Origin: a bacterium
GTDB taxonomy: Bacteria; Atribacterota; JS1; SB-45; 34-128
Assembly: GCA_018894595.1 (NCBI GenBank)
Contig: JAHIPN010000241.1
Span: forward strand, 1 to 10,231
Length of the DNA: 10,231 nt
Direction: 5' to 3'
Both the position numbers and the translations under genes were made by a program. The notes beneath the pieces are model-generated. The model worked only from the letters and a program-made list of their open reading frames with translations, was not told where the DNA came from and ran no database searches. This document shows, one piece after another, positions 1 to 5,714 of the stretch (position 1 is the stretch's first letter; every line of letters starts with the position of its first letter).

Positions 1-99
1 CTTATTTAAAATATTAATAGTCTAAGAAAATATTATGAGTTTTGTTTTATTATTATGTGACAAAGAACTGTCCCCTGTCACATTCTTTTTTATTTACTA
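1..99. repeat. Long direct repeat, copy 1 (cut by window edge)
   Basis: This 99-bp stretch is identical, base for base, to 763-861. It begins at the window edge, so the true repeat may be longer on the left. Most of it is A/T-rich, with a REP-like palindrome-bounded element inside at 56-82 (TGTGACA ... TGTCACA ends, core AAGAACTGTCCCCT). Identity stops sharply after base 99. No transposase gene and no target-site duplication can be seen. Confidence 0.95.
56..82 (+). repeat. REP-like element, GTCCCC-core superfamily, copy in direct repeat 1
   Basis: This 27-bp unit is bounded by 7-bp perfect inverted ends, TGTGACA (56-62) and TGTCACA (76-82). The core reads AAGAACTGTCCCC. The core shares AGAACYGTCCCCT with the elements at 2525-2580 and 5657-5681, so these appear to be variants of one repeat superfamily. 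It could form a short hairpin in RNA. Mobilisation by a RAYT/Y1 transposase elsewhere in the genome is an inference. Confidence 0.75.
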
Positions 100-492
100 A
101 AAATATAAACTTAATTTTATTTTGCGAAATTAACCAACATAATTTCTGTGTAAATAATCCCTTAAACTTCTTACTTATGATGGTAATTTAAATGTTCCTT
201 ATATTTCATAAATACTTTACCCCGTTTATATATTAGTATACTACATAAGTTTTAAAAGTCCTGCTTTATTGTGAAAAATATATTATAAGGGGAACACGCT
301 TTAGTTTTATCCAAGCGTAAGTACGCGAATACAATGGAAGAATGTCCCCCAAGATTCTCGGGTTAGATGAAATAGAGATTGCCGCGTCGCTTCGCTCCTC
401 GCAATGACAGAGAAAGGGAGGCTCCTCGCAATGACAAAGGGGGGAAAGGGAATAATAAGATGATAATATTTTTTGATATGTAAAATTATTAT
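100..492. other. Gene-free AT-rich stretch containing a widespread repeat
   Basis: I see no credible gene here. Bases 100-328 are low-complexity A/T-rich DNA with stops in all frames. Bases 329-445 belong to the 'CHCEERSDAAI' repeat described separately. The minus-strand open frames across the repeat (266-541 and 307-504) come from the repeat and lack an SD or family resemblance, so they are not called as genes. Confidence 0.7.
329..445 (-). repeat. 'CHCEERSDAAI'-type interspersed repeat with partial second unit
   Basis: On the minus strand this reads as the peptide CHCEERSDAAI, preceded by a shortened CHCEEPP unit. On the plus strand the signature is GCGTCGCTTCGCTCCTCGCA followed by ATGACA, and CTCCTCGCAATGACA recurs at 421-435. 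The left part (CCCCAAGATTCTCGGGTT, 346-363) is the usual companion of this repeat. From memory, this type of repeat is scattered through the genomes of many unrelated bacteria and is often mis-annotated as small proteins. It is far more GC-rich than its surroundings. Confidence 0.75.
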
Positions 493-645
493 ATGTATAA
501 TCAAAAAGCATGTTCCGCTGCAGTTTGTTACATTTACCCAATTACCCGCTTAAACCAGCAAAATCGAGAGTATTACTCTCTTCACTTTTCGGAAGTACAG
601 AAAGAACTGGCAGGAGTAAAAGTAGAGTTGGAGAAAATTGAATAA
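493..645 (+). pseudogene. 50-codon open frame, probable 3' remnant of a lost gene
   Basis: An open frame runs from an ATG at 493 to a TAA at 643-645. It ends with a charged, helix-like tail (EVQKELAGVKVELEKIE) and is followed within 10 bp by a strong terminator, which is the arrangement expected at the end of a real gene. There is no SD before the ATG, and an in-frame TAA lies at 481-483. The region just upstream is occupied by an interspersed repeat. My reading is that this is the C-terminal scrap of a gene whose 5' part was lost, leaving its terminator. A genuine small protein is the alternative. I do not recognise the family. Confidence 0.35.
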
Positions 646-654
646 AAAAACAAT

Positions 655-705
655 AAAAAAGGGTAAGCTATAAAGAGAGTCATCTCATGTAGCTTACCCT
701 TTTTT
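655..705. terminator. Bidirectional intrinsic terminator
   Basis: A 16-bp perfect inverted repeat, with left arm AAAAAAGGGTAAGCTA (655-670) and right arm at 690-705, encloses a 19-base loop. Both arms end in A6/T6, so either strand gives a GC-containing stem followed by a U-tract. Rightward it would end the 493-645 frame. Leftward it would end transcription of the stress-protein gene (852-1370), about 150 bases past its stop. Confidence 0.85.
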
Positions 706-762
706 CTGTTCTCAAACCATATTTTGACATTCTCAAAAAAAAATAGGATCTACCCTATTTAG

Positions 763-861
763 CTTATTTAAAATATTAATAGTCTAAGAAAATATTATGA
801 GTTTTGTTTTATTATTATGTGACAAAGAACTGTCCCCTGTCACATTCTTTTTTATTTACTA
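763..861. repeat. Long direct repeat, copy 2, overlapping the 3' end of the stress-protein gene
   Basis: This copy is identical over 99 bp to 1-99. Its right end reaches into the stress-protein gene: the TAA stop (852-854), the AAA and AGT codons, and one base of the next codon are inside the repeat. It includes a REP-like element at 818-844. Because copy 1 is not followed by stress-gene sequence, the repeat boundary falls inside the coding region. Confidence 0.95.
818..844 (+). repeat. REP-like element, GTCCCC-core superfamily, at 3' end of stress gene
   Basis: This is the second copy of the 56-82 element, with TGTGACA/TGTCACA inverted ends and an AAGAACTGTCCCC core. In the direction of the neighbouring gene it reads TGTGACAGGGGACAGTTC and lies 7 bases past the stop codon. 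Confidence 0.75.
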
Positions 862-1370
862 TGATGAACGTAAACCTTAACATTATCCATAGGTTCCAGT
901 ATTTCTTTTGCTTTAGCCAGCTCATCAGCATTGCCATGGGCGATTACGAGGAACTTATCGGATTTTATCGCCATTTCATATTGAATAACGCTGTCTTTGG
1001 GTATGCCGATACTGAAAAGACCTGCGCCAAGAGCGCTGAGACCTCCAATGGTAACTGCTCCTTCGAGGCCGGCGACAATAGATGCAACAATAGGACCAGC
1101 AACCACGATTGGTCCAATACCAGGGATCATAAAAAAAGCAGAGCCGAACAGGATGCCCCAGAATGCTCCCCAAAATGCGCCCAGCTTCCCCCACTTTTTC
1201 ATTCGGTCACCCGTATTATAATAGCCTACTACGTTTTCTTCGCTATGATAATCCTTGCCCACGATGGACAATTTTTTCATGTCATAGCCGGATTTCTGTA
1301 GTTCTTTGATGGCCTTTTCGGCTTCTACATGTGTATTGCAAATAGCAATGGTTGCATTTTTATCAGACAT
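852..1370 (-). CDS. YflT/GSP17M-like general stress protein (DUF1269-like)
   Basis: This 172-residue protein has an N-terminal alpha/beta segment (about 5-45, with AEKAIKELQKSGYDMKKLSI) typical of the YflT/general stress protein 17M-like family. A glycine-rich hydrophobic hairpin follows (about 61-120: GKLGAFWGAFWG, IPGIGPIVVAG, GGLSALGAG). The C-terminal part includes IGIPKDSV (121-128) and AIKSDKFLVIAHG (134-146). Such proteins are linked to general stress, but their molecular role is not established. The hydrophobic middle suggests membrane association or glycine-zipper packing. The ATG start follows AAGGAGGA with 7-base spacing, and a plausible promoter sits just upstream (1397-1425). The last two codons and the stop lie inside a repeat shared with 1-99, so the native C-terminus may have been replaced. 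Family assignment is good; function is unknown. Confidence 0.85.
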   Translation of the reverse strand: MSDKNATIAICNTHVEAEKAIKELQKSGYDMKKLSIVGKDYHSEENVVGYYNTGDRMKKWGKLGAFWGAFWGILFGSAFFMIPGIGPIVVAGPIVASIVAGLEGAVTIGGLSALGAGLFSIGIPKDSVIQYEMAIKSDKFLVIAHGNADELAKAKEILEPMDNVKVYVHHSK

Positions 1371-1396
1371 AATTTAATCCTCCTTATAAATTTAAA

Positions 1397-1425
1397 ATAT
1401 TATTTTTTAACTGTTTTTTTGACTA
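1397..1425 (-). promoter_or_regulatory. Candidate sigma-70-type promoter of the stress-protein gene
   Basis: On the minus strand a -35-like TAGTCA (1420-1425) and a -10-like TAATAT (1397-1402) are separated by exactly 17 bases. Each matches consensus at 4 of 6 positions. The expected start of transcription near 1390 leaves a leader of about 20 bases containing the AAGGAGGA SD. This is a visual match only, in A/T-rich DNA where chance matches are common. Confidence 0.4.
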
Positions 1426-1537
1426 TTATTTTTACCTCGCTTTTTACCCGATTTTTTACACGTATTACGGGGAAGTTCAGGAATTCTCAGGGTCCTGCAT
1501 CACAACTTCACATTTTTACAAACTTTTATAATTGCCT

Positions 1538-2356
1538 TTATTTGGATTCTGCAGTCCCCTGCCCTATCAATTCAATCTCAAAAAGTTTTGGCCAAAATTT
1601 CCCAGTCACAAATAAACGATCATTTTTTGCGTCATAGGCAATACCATTAAGAACATCAACTGTCTCACTATCGTCTTCCGGACTTAAAATGCCTTTCAAG
1701 TCTATCCAACCAATTACTTGACCGGTTAGTGGATCAATCCTGGCGATACGTTCTGTCTGCCATATATTGGCATAGATTTCACCTTGAATATATTCCAATT
1801 CATTGATTCTGGTCACAGGAATATTGTTTGCGGAAACTTCAACCTGCCTAATCTCCTCAAAAGTTTCAGGGTCTAAGAAATGCAATGTTGAGGTACCATC
1901 ACTCATGATTAAATGCTTTCCATCATGGGTAATGCCCCAACCTTCATCCGGATAAGTAAACTCTTGTAGTAATTTAAAACTGTATTTATCATAGACAAAA
2001 CCGATATGAGATTGCCAGGTCAACTGGATAATCTCATTCCCATAAATGGTCACCCCTTCACCAAAAAATTGAGGTGGTAGTTCACAAATTTGTAAGATTT
2101 CTCCAGTTTCTAATTTCACTCTACGTAAGGTGGAATATCCATGAAGGCCTGTTCCTTCATATAAAACACCATCTTCAAATACCAATCCTTCTGTAAAAGC
2201 GCTTTGGTCATGAGTATAAGTATTGACAACCTTATAGGTGAAAACCGGAATAACATTGGAATTGGTGGAATCTTCTAGGTTTGAGTAATGATAAATAAAA
2301 AATGCTCCCGTTAATGCCAAGAGTCCGATAACTAATATTTTGATAAATCGATTCAT
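1538..2356 (-). CDS. Glutaminyl-peptide cyclotransferase (papaya/bacterial type), membrane-anchored
   Basis: This 272-residue protein belongs to the glutamine cyclotransferase family. Members convert N-terminal glutamine of peptides to pyroglutamate with release of ammonia and have a five-bladed propeller fold. Family signatures are visible in order: FTEGL (54-58), GEG (99-101), LTW (112-114), EGWG (138-141), MSDGT (151-155), INELEY (184-189), ANIW (196-199), VLNGIAYD (235-242) and TGKFWPKLFEI (251-261). Residues 4-23 form an uncleaved-looking hydrophobic anchor after a basic start, so the enzyme should face the outside of the membrane. The length fits the family. The ATG follows AAAAGGAA with 6-base spacing. 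It has a 167-bp gap downstream and a 234-bp gap upstream, so it is probably expressed alone. Peptide substrates cannot be read from sequence. Confidence 0.92.
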   Translation of the reverse strand: MNRFIKILVIGLLALTGAFFIYHYSNLEDSTNSNVIPVFTYKVVNTYTHDQSAFTEGLVFEDGVLYEGTGLHGYSTLRRVKLETGEILQICELPPQFFGEGVTIYGNEIIQLTWQSHIGFVYDKYSFKLLQEFTYPDEGWGITHDGKHLIMSDGTSTLHFLDPETFEEIRQVEVSANNIPVTRINELEYIQGEIYANIWQTERIARIDPLTGQVIGWIDLKGILSPEDDSETVDVLNGIAYDAKNDRLFVTGKFWPKLFEIELIGQGTAESK

Positions 2357-2488
2357 AATAATTTCCTTTTATGTAAAAAGCCAAAGGGTTTAAATTTTCT
2401 TGACCCTATAAGGAATTTTAGCAAACATAAGAAATGCTTCTTGAAAAGCAAATCAATAAATTAATAGCCCAACTTTTTTCCAACTAGT

Positions 2489-2509
2489 ACACAGGTCTTG
2501 ATATGTCAT
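2489..2509 (+). repeat. Degenerate GGTCTTGAAATG-type repeat
   Basis: CAGGTCTTGATATGTCA resembles the well-preserved repeats at 7098-7217 (CAGGTCTTGAAATGACA), with two differences over 17 bases. It is isolated and worn, and lies beside the tandem pair at 2525-2580. The short length makes this a weak call. Confidence 0.4.
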
Positions 2510-2524
2510 TAAACTCGATATATA

Positions 2525-2580
2525 TTGTCAGTAGAACCGTCCCCTTGACAGTCCTTGTCAGTAGAACCGTCCCCTTGACA
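2525..2580 (+). repeat. Tandem pair of REP-like elements (GTCCCC core)
   Basis: Two identical 26-bp units (2525-2550 and 2555-2580) are separated by the 4-base spacer GTCC. Each unit has TTGTCA at the left and TTGACA at the right, giving TGTCA/TGACA inverted ends around the core GTAGAACCGTCCCC. The junction TGACA-GTCCT-TGTCA is itself palindromic. The pair ends 10 bases from the stop codon of the channel gene. A third unit, inverted, is at 5657-5681, and a worn copy that includes the spacer is at 8802-8826. Confidence 0.9.
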
Positions 2581-2590
2581 TATTAATTGC

Positions 2591-3781
2591 TTACCTTCCC
2601 CCTGTACTCCTTGCAAAGGTATAAACGAAAAGTGCCATCACAAACGCACCAATAAAAGCTTCTGTTCCTACTAATATTCTAGCCGAACCTTCAATAGGAA
2701 CAAAATCTCCTATTCCTAACGTAGTAAAAGTAGCTGTACTAAAATACAGACAATCTTCTACCTGTTCCAATGACATACCTTTTAACCTAACTAATAAATC
2801 TCCATCTTTAATTCCCATAAACAATTCATTTAAGATATTATATTTTGGTAAAGTCTCTGAATCTAATTCATCAATAAGACCATAACTCATAAAAACAAAA
2901 GTAAAAACAATGATTATCATCATTGCTAAAGCCATAACTCTACCCGGTTTTTCTCCATAACCATAAATTGCATTTAAAAAGCAAGACCAAAGCCATTTAT
3001 GCAATGATTTAAAACGAAAATTACTTTTCCTATCCATATCTTTTTCTTTCGTAAAAGCCCAGCCTTCATCATTGTATCTTCCAATGCTGCGAAAATTATT
3101 CTTAAGGAGAAGATAAATCTCTCTAGCCTGAGAAAACTCTTTTCTCTCTTCTTGGAGGATATGGTTTGAGATTTGTTCTTTATTAATTTTAGTATTCATT
3201 AGTAAGGCATTGGTAAAGTCAATCAATACTCCATTGACTAAATCTAAATCTAGGATAACACCTTCAAGATTAGTCTTTTCAAATTTGATAATTCCCTTCT
3301 TCAATAGCTTAATTTCTAACCATGTTGCAGGAACCAAAGTTGTATCTGAAAAAGAGATATCTCCTTTGAATGTTGAACCCAAAAAGTTAGAATTTACCTT
3401 GAAGATTACCTGGTCAAAACAAACATTGCCTTCGAAGCCTGCATTCTCAAAGTTTGTTCTTCCCTCGAAGGTTGTTCTTTCAAAGTTCGCATTATCTTCA
3501 AAGGTTGCCCCCTCAAAGTTCGCATTTGTAAAAGTAGTAATGTTTAAATCTTTAATAAAAGCTATTTTCCCCACAAAGATAAAAAAACTAAAGTTATGAT
3601 CTTTATTTTCTTTTTTAATTTCATAAGCATATTCTTTCAATGCCTTCTTAAATTCGTCTTCGGTTTTTTCATCTGGCTTAGCATGAAAAATGCAGTATTT
3701 TGATTGCTTGTGAGTTAGTCTGCCGCAATCTTCAATTGAACAAATATTCAATTTAATTTTTTCATTGTTTTCTTTATTCAA
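2591..3781 (-). CDS. Pentapeptide-repeat protein fused to a two-TM potassium-channel-type pore
   Basis: This 396-residue protein has three parts. (1) An N-terminal cysteine/histidine motif, C14-x4-C19-x10-C30-x2-H33, resembles a small zinc-binding finger. (2) A right-handed-helix region at about 81-148 has phenylalanines alternating at spacings of 5 and 6, giving an 11-residue repeat (NFEGATFEDNA, NFERTTFEGRT, NFENAGFEGNV and so on), as in the Pentapeptide_3 type. (3) The C-terminal Ion_trans_2-type pore has TM1 at about 282-302, a pore loop with the filter TTLGIGD (353-359) and TM2 at about 368-390. It should form a tetrameric inner-membrane cation channel, probably K+-selective. TTG (3779-3781) is chosen as the start: an in-frame TAA lies two codons upstream, no other start lies near the motif, and AAAGGAGT sits 12 bases before it. 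The gating signal is unknown. Confidence 0.88.
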   Translation of the reverse strand: MNKENNEKIKLNICSIEDCGRLTHKQSKYCIFHAKPDEKTEDEFKKALKEYAYEIKKENKDHNFSFFIFVGKIAFIKDLNITTFTNANFEGATFEDNANFERTTFEGRTNFENAGFEGNVCFDQVIFKVNSNFLGSTFKGDISFSDTTLVPATWLEIKLLKKGIIKFEKTNLEGVILDLDLVNGVLIDFTNALLMNTKINKEQISNHILQEERKEFSQAREIYLLLKNNFRSIGRYNDEGWAFTKEKDMDRKSNFRFKSLHKWLWSCFLNAIYGYGEKPGRVMALAMMIIIVFTFVFMSYGLIDELDSETLPKYNILNELFMGIKDGDLLVRLKGMSLEQVEDCLYFSTATFTTLGIGDFVPIEGSARILVGTEAFIGAFVMALFVYTFARSTGGR

Positions 3782-3793
3782 AACTTATATGTT

Positions 3794-3801
3794 ACTCCTT
3801 T
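3794..3801 (-). promoter_or_regulatory. Ribosome binding site that supports a TTG start
   Basis: AAAGGAGT on the minus strand lies 12 bases before the TTG at 3779-3781. The spacing is slightly long, but no ATG or GTG in frame is available, and an in-frame TAA two codons upstream blocks extension. Confidence 0.6.
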
Positions 3802-3846
3802 CTTTGGAAGAAATAATTTGTATTATTTGTTAATTGGTACTCTATA

Positions 3847-4977
3847 TTATTCGATGTCAGGATAAATTATTTTTGCTACCTCCGGAAGCAGCATGGTTGG
3901 CGTCGCTTCATCTAACTGGCAATTGTACCAAATGATAATGGTACAATTACGCTCGGATGAATGCATCATCAGAGAAGTAAATCCCGGATAGCCTCCATTA
4001 TGCCCATAAAAATTATCATAGCTAAAAATACCCATTCCGTATTTTTTATTTGATCCTGGCATTTCATGACCCTTAAGTCTAGATTGCTGTAGTTCATCGG
4101 AAAGGAAATATCCATCCACCAAGGCTTCTACATAAATTTTTAATTCAAATATATTAGATACTATGCTTCCGGCAGCTCCAGCCCAAGAACAATCCAACCA
4201 TTCGGAACATTCGATAAAATCAGGATCATAATCGCCTGCATAATAGGCTTTGGGATGGTATCCCGGAATCTCAACACCACCATTCAGATAACTGGTATTT
4301 TTTAAACCAAGCTTATCAATAATTCTTTTGTTAATTTCAGATTCAAGGGAATTGCCTGTGACCATTTCAATAATTTCACCAACAATGATTGTATTTGTGT
4401 TACTGTAATGAAAATCTGTTCCTGGTTCAAAATAATAGGGGTGCTCTTCTGTTATAGCAATGAGTTCTTCTGGCAACCAAAAAAGTGTAGGGTCTTCAAA
4501 CATCTTAGATGAAAAATATTCTGATTCAGAATAGTTATAAATTCCGCTTCTCATATTGGTTAACATTTCAATGCTGACTTCATCAGCCCTGGGATACTCC
4601 GGAAGATATTTTGATAATGGATCGCTTAAGTTTATTAATCCTTCATCAACCAACTGTAAAAGTACAGTGATCGTAAAAGTTTTGGTATTGCTTCCAATCC
4701 TGAAGATCATATCTTCATCTATGGGTGCATTGGTCTCAAGATCAGACACTCCTGCGGTATAAATAAAGGAAACTCCCTTATCAGGTGCCCATATCCCTGC
4801 AACCAAACCGGGAACATGGCTTTCGGCAATGACCGAATCCATGAGGATTTTCAATTCCTCTTCAATCTTTCCCTCGGGTTCTGGTGAACCAGCGGGTGAC
4901 TCACCAAATGAAGTAAATGCAAAAAGGCATAAAACTATTAAAATAATTATCGCAAGTATTGATAAAATCTTTTTCAT
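3847..4977 (-). CDS. Exported serine hydrolase, beta-lactamase/PBP fold (class C-like)
   Basis: This 376-residue protein of the Beta-lactamase (PF00144) superfamily shows all three catalytic motifs: S96-N-T-K99 (SxxK, in FRIGSNTKTFT), Y191-S-N193 (YxN) and H326-N-G-G329 (the HxGG equivalent of KTG). Residues 1-25 form a signal peptide or N-terminal anchor, followed by a proline- and glutamate-rich linker (26-40). Family members include DD-peptidases, esterases, D-aminopeptidases and class C beta-lactamases, and sequence reading cannot separate these. There is no AmpR-like regulator or other resistance context, so a housekeeping peptidase or esterase is more likely than antibiotic resistance. 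The ATG follows AAGGAGAT with 5-base spacing. It lies 65 bp from the downstream channel gene, so limited read-through into that gene is possible. Confidence 0.9.
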   Translation of the reverse strand: MKKILSILAIIILIVLCLFAFTSFGESPAGSPEPEGKIEEELKILMDSVIAESHVPGLVAGIWAPDKGVSFIYTAGVSDLETNAPIDEDMIFRIGSNTKTFTITVLLQLVDEGLINLSDPLSKYLPEYPRADEVSIEMLTNMRSGIYNYSESEYFSSKMFEDPTLFWLPEELIAITEEHPYYFEPGTDFHYSNTNTIIVGEIIEMVTGNSLESEINKRIIDKLGLKNTSYLNGGVEIPGYHPKAYYAGDYDPDFIECSEWLDCSWAGAAGSIVSNIFELKIYVEALVDGYFLSDELQQSRLKGHEMPGSNKKYGMGIFSYDNFYGHNGGYPGFTSLMMHSSERNCTIIIWYNCQLDEATPTMLLPEVAKIIYPDIE

Positions 4978-5027
4978 TTAATATCTCCTTGTTAAATAAA
5001 TTCATAGTATAAAATTCAACCGTTATT

Positions 5028-5056
5028 ATTGTACCATATCAGCCTTCTTCTATCCA
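5028..5056 (-). promoter_or_regulatory. Candidate extended -10 promoter of the serine hydrolase gene
   Basis: On the minus strand TGGATA (5051-5056) is followed, after 17 bases, by TACAAT (5028-5033). The base triplet before TACAAT is TGG, matching the TGn extended -10 motif. A start near 5021 would give a leader of roughly 44 bases. This is a visual match only. Confidence 0.35.
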
Positions 5057-5134
5057 CGCCAATAGAATAGTAGTTCCATAACTAAATTCTTTTATGAAAA
5101 GTTAGAATAAGTTACCGAAATATTGAACTAGTAC

Positions 5135-5159
5135 AATCATTATCCCCTGACACCCCTGT
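5135..5159 (+). repeat. Degenerate GTCCCC-core element abutting a stop codon
   Basis: ATTATCCCCTGACACCCCTG resembles the right half of the 56-82/818-844 element (CTGTCCCCTGTCACA). It ends immediately before the TAA of the NTF2-like gene (5161-5163). In gene direction it reads TGTCAGGGGATA, the same orientation as the other 3'-end elements. Because it is worn, the assignment rests mainly on position and the CCCCTG-CAC core. Confidence 0.45.
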
Positions 5160-5160
5160 T

Positions 5161-5607
5161 TTATTTCATCGCAGTTAAATTAGCGTGAATAATCCATTTC
5201 CAATCATCTTCGATTTTTACCCAGGCACTAAGTCTCATAACGGTACGTTCCGGCAGGCGGGTACCGGCAAGAGTTTCTTCTACCGTAATCTTGTAAGTGA
5301 CAATAATGACAGGACCCTCTGCTGTAACTGTATAATCGCTAATAGTGTAATCACCTAGGTCTAAACCTTTAATTAATTCTATTTGAGCATCCTTATCTCT
5401 CGTTCCATCTTGATGTACCGACTGAAACCCTGAACCCATTTGTTTTTCAATTTCCTCCCAATTATTTGTTTTAAAATCCACCCATAATTGTTGTACAAGT
5501 TTCTTTCCTATACTATCAATGTTTTCAGTTGTTTCAGTAAAAGCAAATAGGCTGAAGGAAAAAATAAATAATACTAAGATAAAAAATATCTTTCTGAATT
5601 TCATCAT
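5161..5607 (-). CDS. Exported NTF2-like protein (DUF4440 type)
   Basis: This 148-residue protein has a basic start and hydrophobic stretch at 1-23 (cleavage probably near FAF-TETT), followed by one compact NTF2-like domain of about 120 residues. Supporting features are the helical start with LWVDFKTNNWEEIEKQM (41-57), the pocket segment GFQSVHQDGTRDKDAQIE (60-77), and alternating beta strands ending in MRLSAWVKIEDDWKWIIHAN (124-143), typical of DUF4440/SnoaL-like cone folds. Such domains bind or isomerise small molecules, but many have no known activity and none is assigned here. A perfect AAAGGAGGTGA precedes a double ATG; I take the first (5605-5607). It follows the decarboxylase gene by 107 bp, and that gap carries two repeat elements. 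Confidence 0.8.
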   Translation of the reverse strand: MMKFRKIFFILVLFIFSFSLFAFTETTENIDSIGKKLVQQLWVDFKTNNWEEIEKQMGSGFQSVHQDGTRDKDAQIELIKGLDLGDYTISDYTVTAEGPVIIVTYKITVEETLAGTRLPERTVMRLSAWVKIEDDWKWIIHANLTAMK

Positions 5608-5656
5608 TGATTCACCTCCTTTCTATTCAATTTCGGTCATTTGCTCAAGGTGAGGT

Positions 5657-5681
5657 TGTCAAGGGGACGGTTCTATTGACA
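5657..5681 (-). repeat. REP-like element (GTCCCC core), inverted copy
   Basis: This is the reverse complement of the 26-bp unit repeated at 2525-2580, matching 24 of 25 bases (one C/T change in the TTCTA segment). It has TGTCA/TGACA ends. Its orientation is opposite to the other elements and it shares its right end with the worn element at 5675-5703, giving a head-to-head pair between the decarboxylase and NTF2-like genes. Confidence 0.85.
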
Positions 5682-5703
5682 ATATAACTATCTCCCTGAC
5701 ACA
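5675..5703 (+). repeat. Degenerate GTCCCC-core element after the decarboxylase gene
   Basis: ATTGACAATATAACTATC followed by TCCCTGACACA aligns with the 818-844 element after small insertions and substitutions. It lies 11 bases past the TAG stop of the decarboxylase gene and, in gene direction, reads TGTCAGGGAGATAGTT, the same orientation as the other 3'-end copies. It overlaps the end of the inverted element at 5657-5681. Confidence 0.5.
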
Positions 5704-5714
5704 TTTAACATTCT

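Noticed and set aside
266..541. Minus-strand open frames of 91 and 65 codons
   Set aside because: They are translations of the CHCEERSDAAI interspersed repeat and its flanks, with no SD and no protein family behind them.
1..861. Insertion sequence bounded by 99-bp direct repeats
   Set aside because: There is no transposase, no inverted termini and no target duplication, and the insert contains only debris and a terminator.
804..1301. 165-codon plus-strand open frame
   Set aside because: It lies antisense to the well-supported stress-protein gene, has no recognisable domain and starts in repeat DNA.
2525..2580. CRISPR array
   Set aside because: Only two units with a 4-base spacer; there is no variable spacer and no cas gene in the window. 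The same applies to 7150-7227.
3811..3828. AAATAAT-ATTATTT inverted repeat as a terminator after the serine hydrolase
   Set aside because: The stem is 7 bp of pure A/T and is expected by chance in this DNA.
3847..4977. Antibiotic-resistance beta-lactamase
   Set aside because: The SxxK/YxN/HxGG motifs are shared by many peptidases and esterases, and nothing in the context points to resistance.
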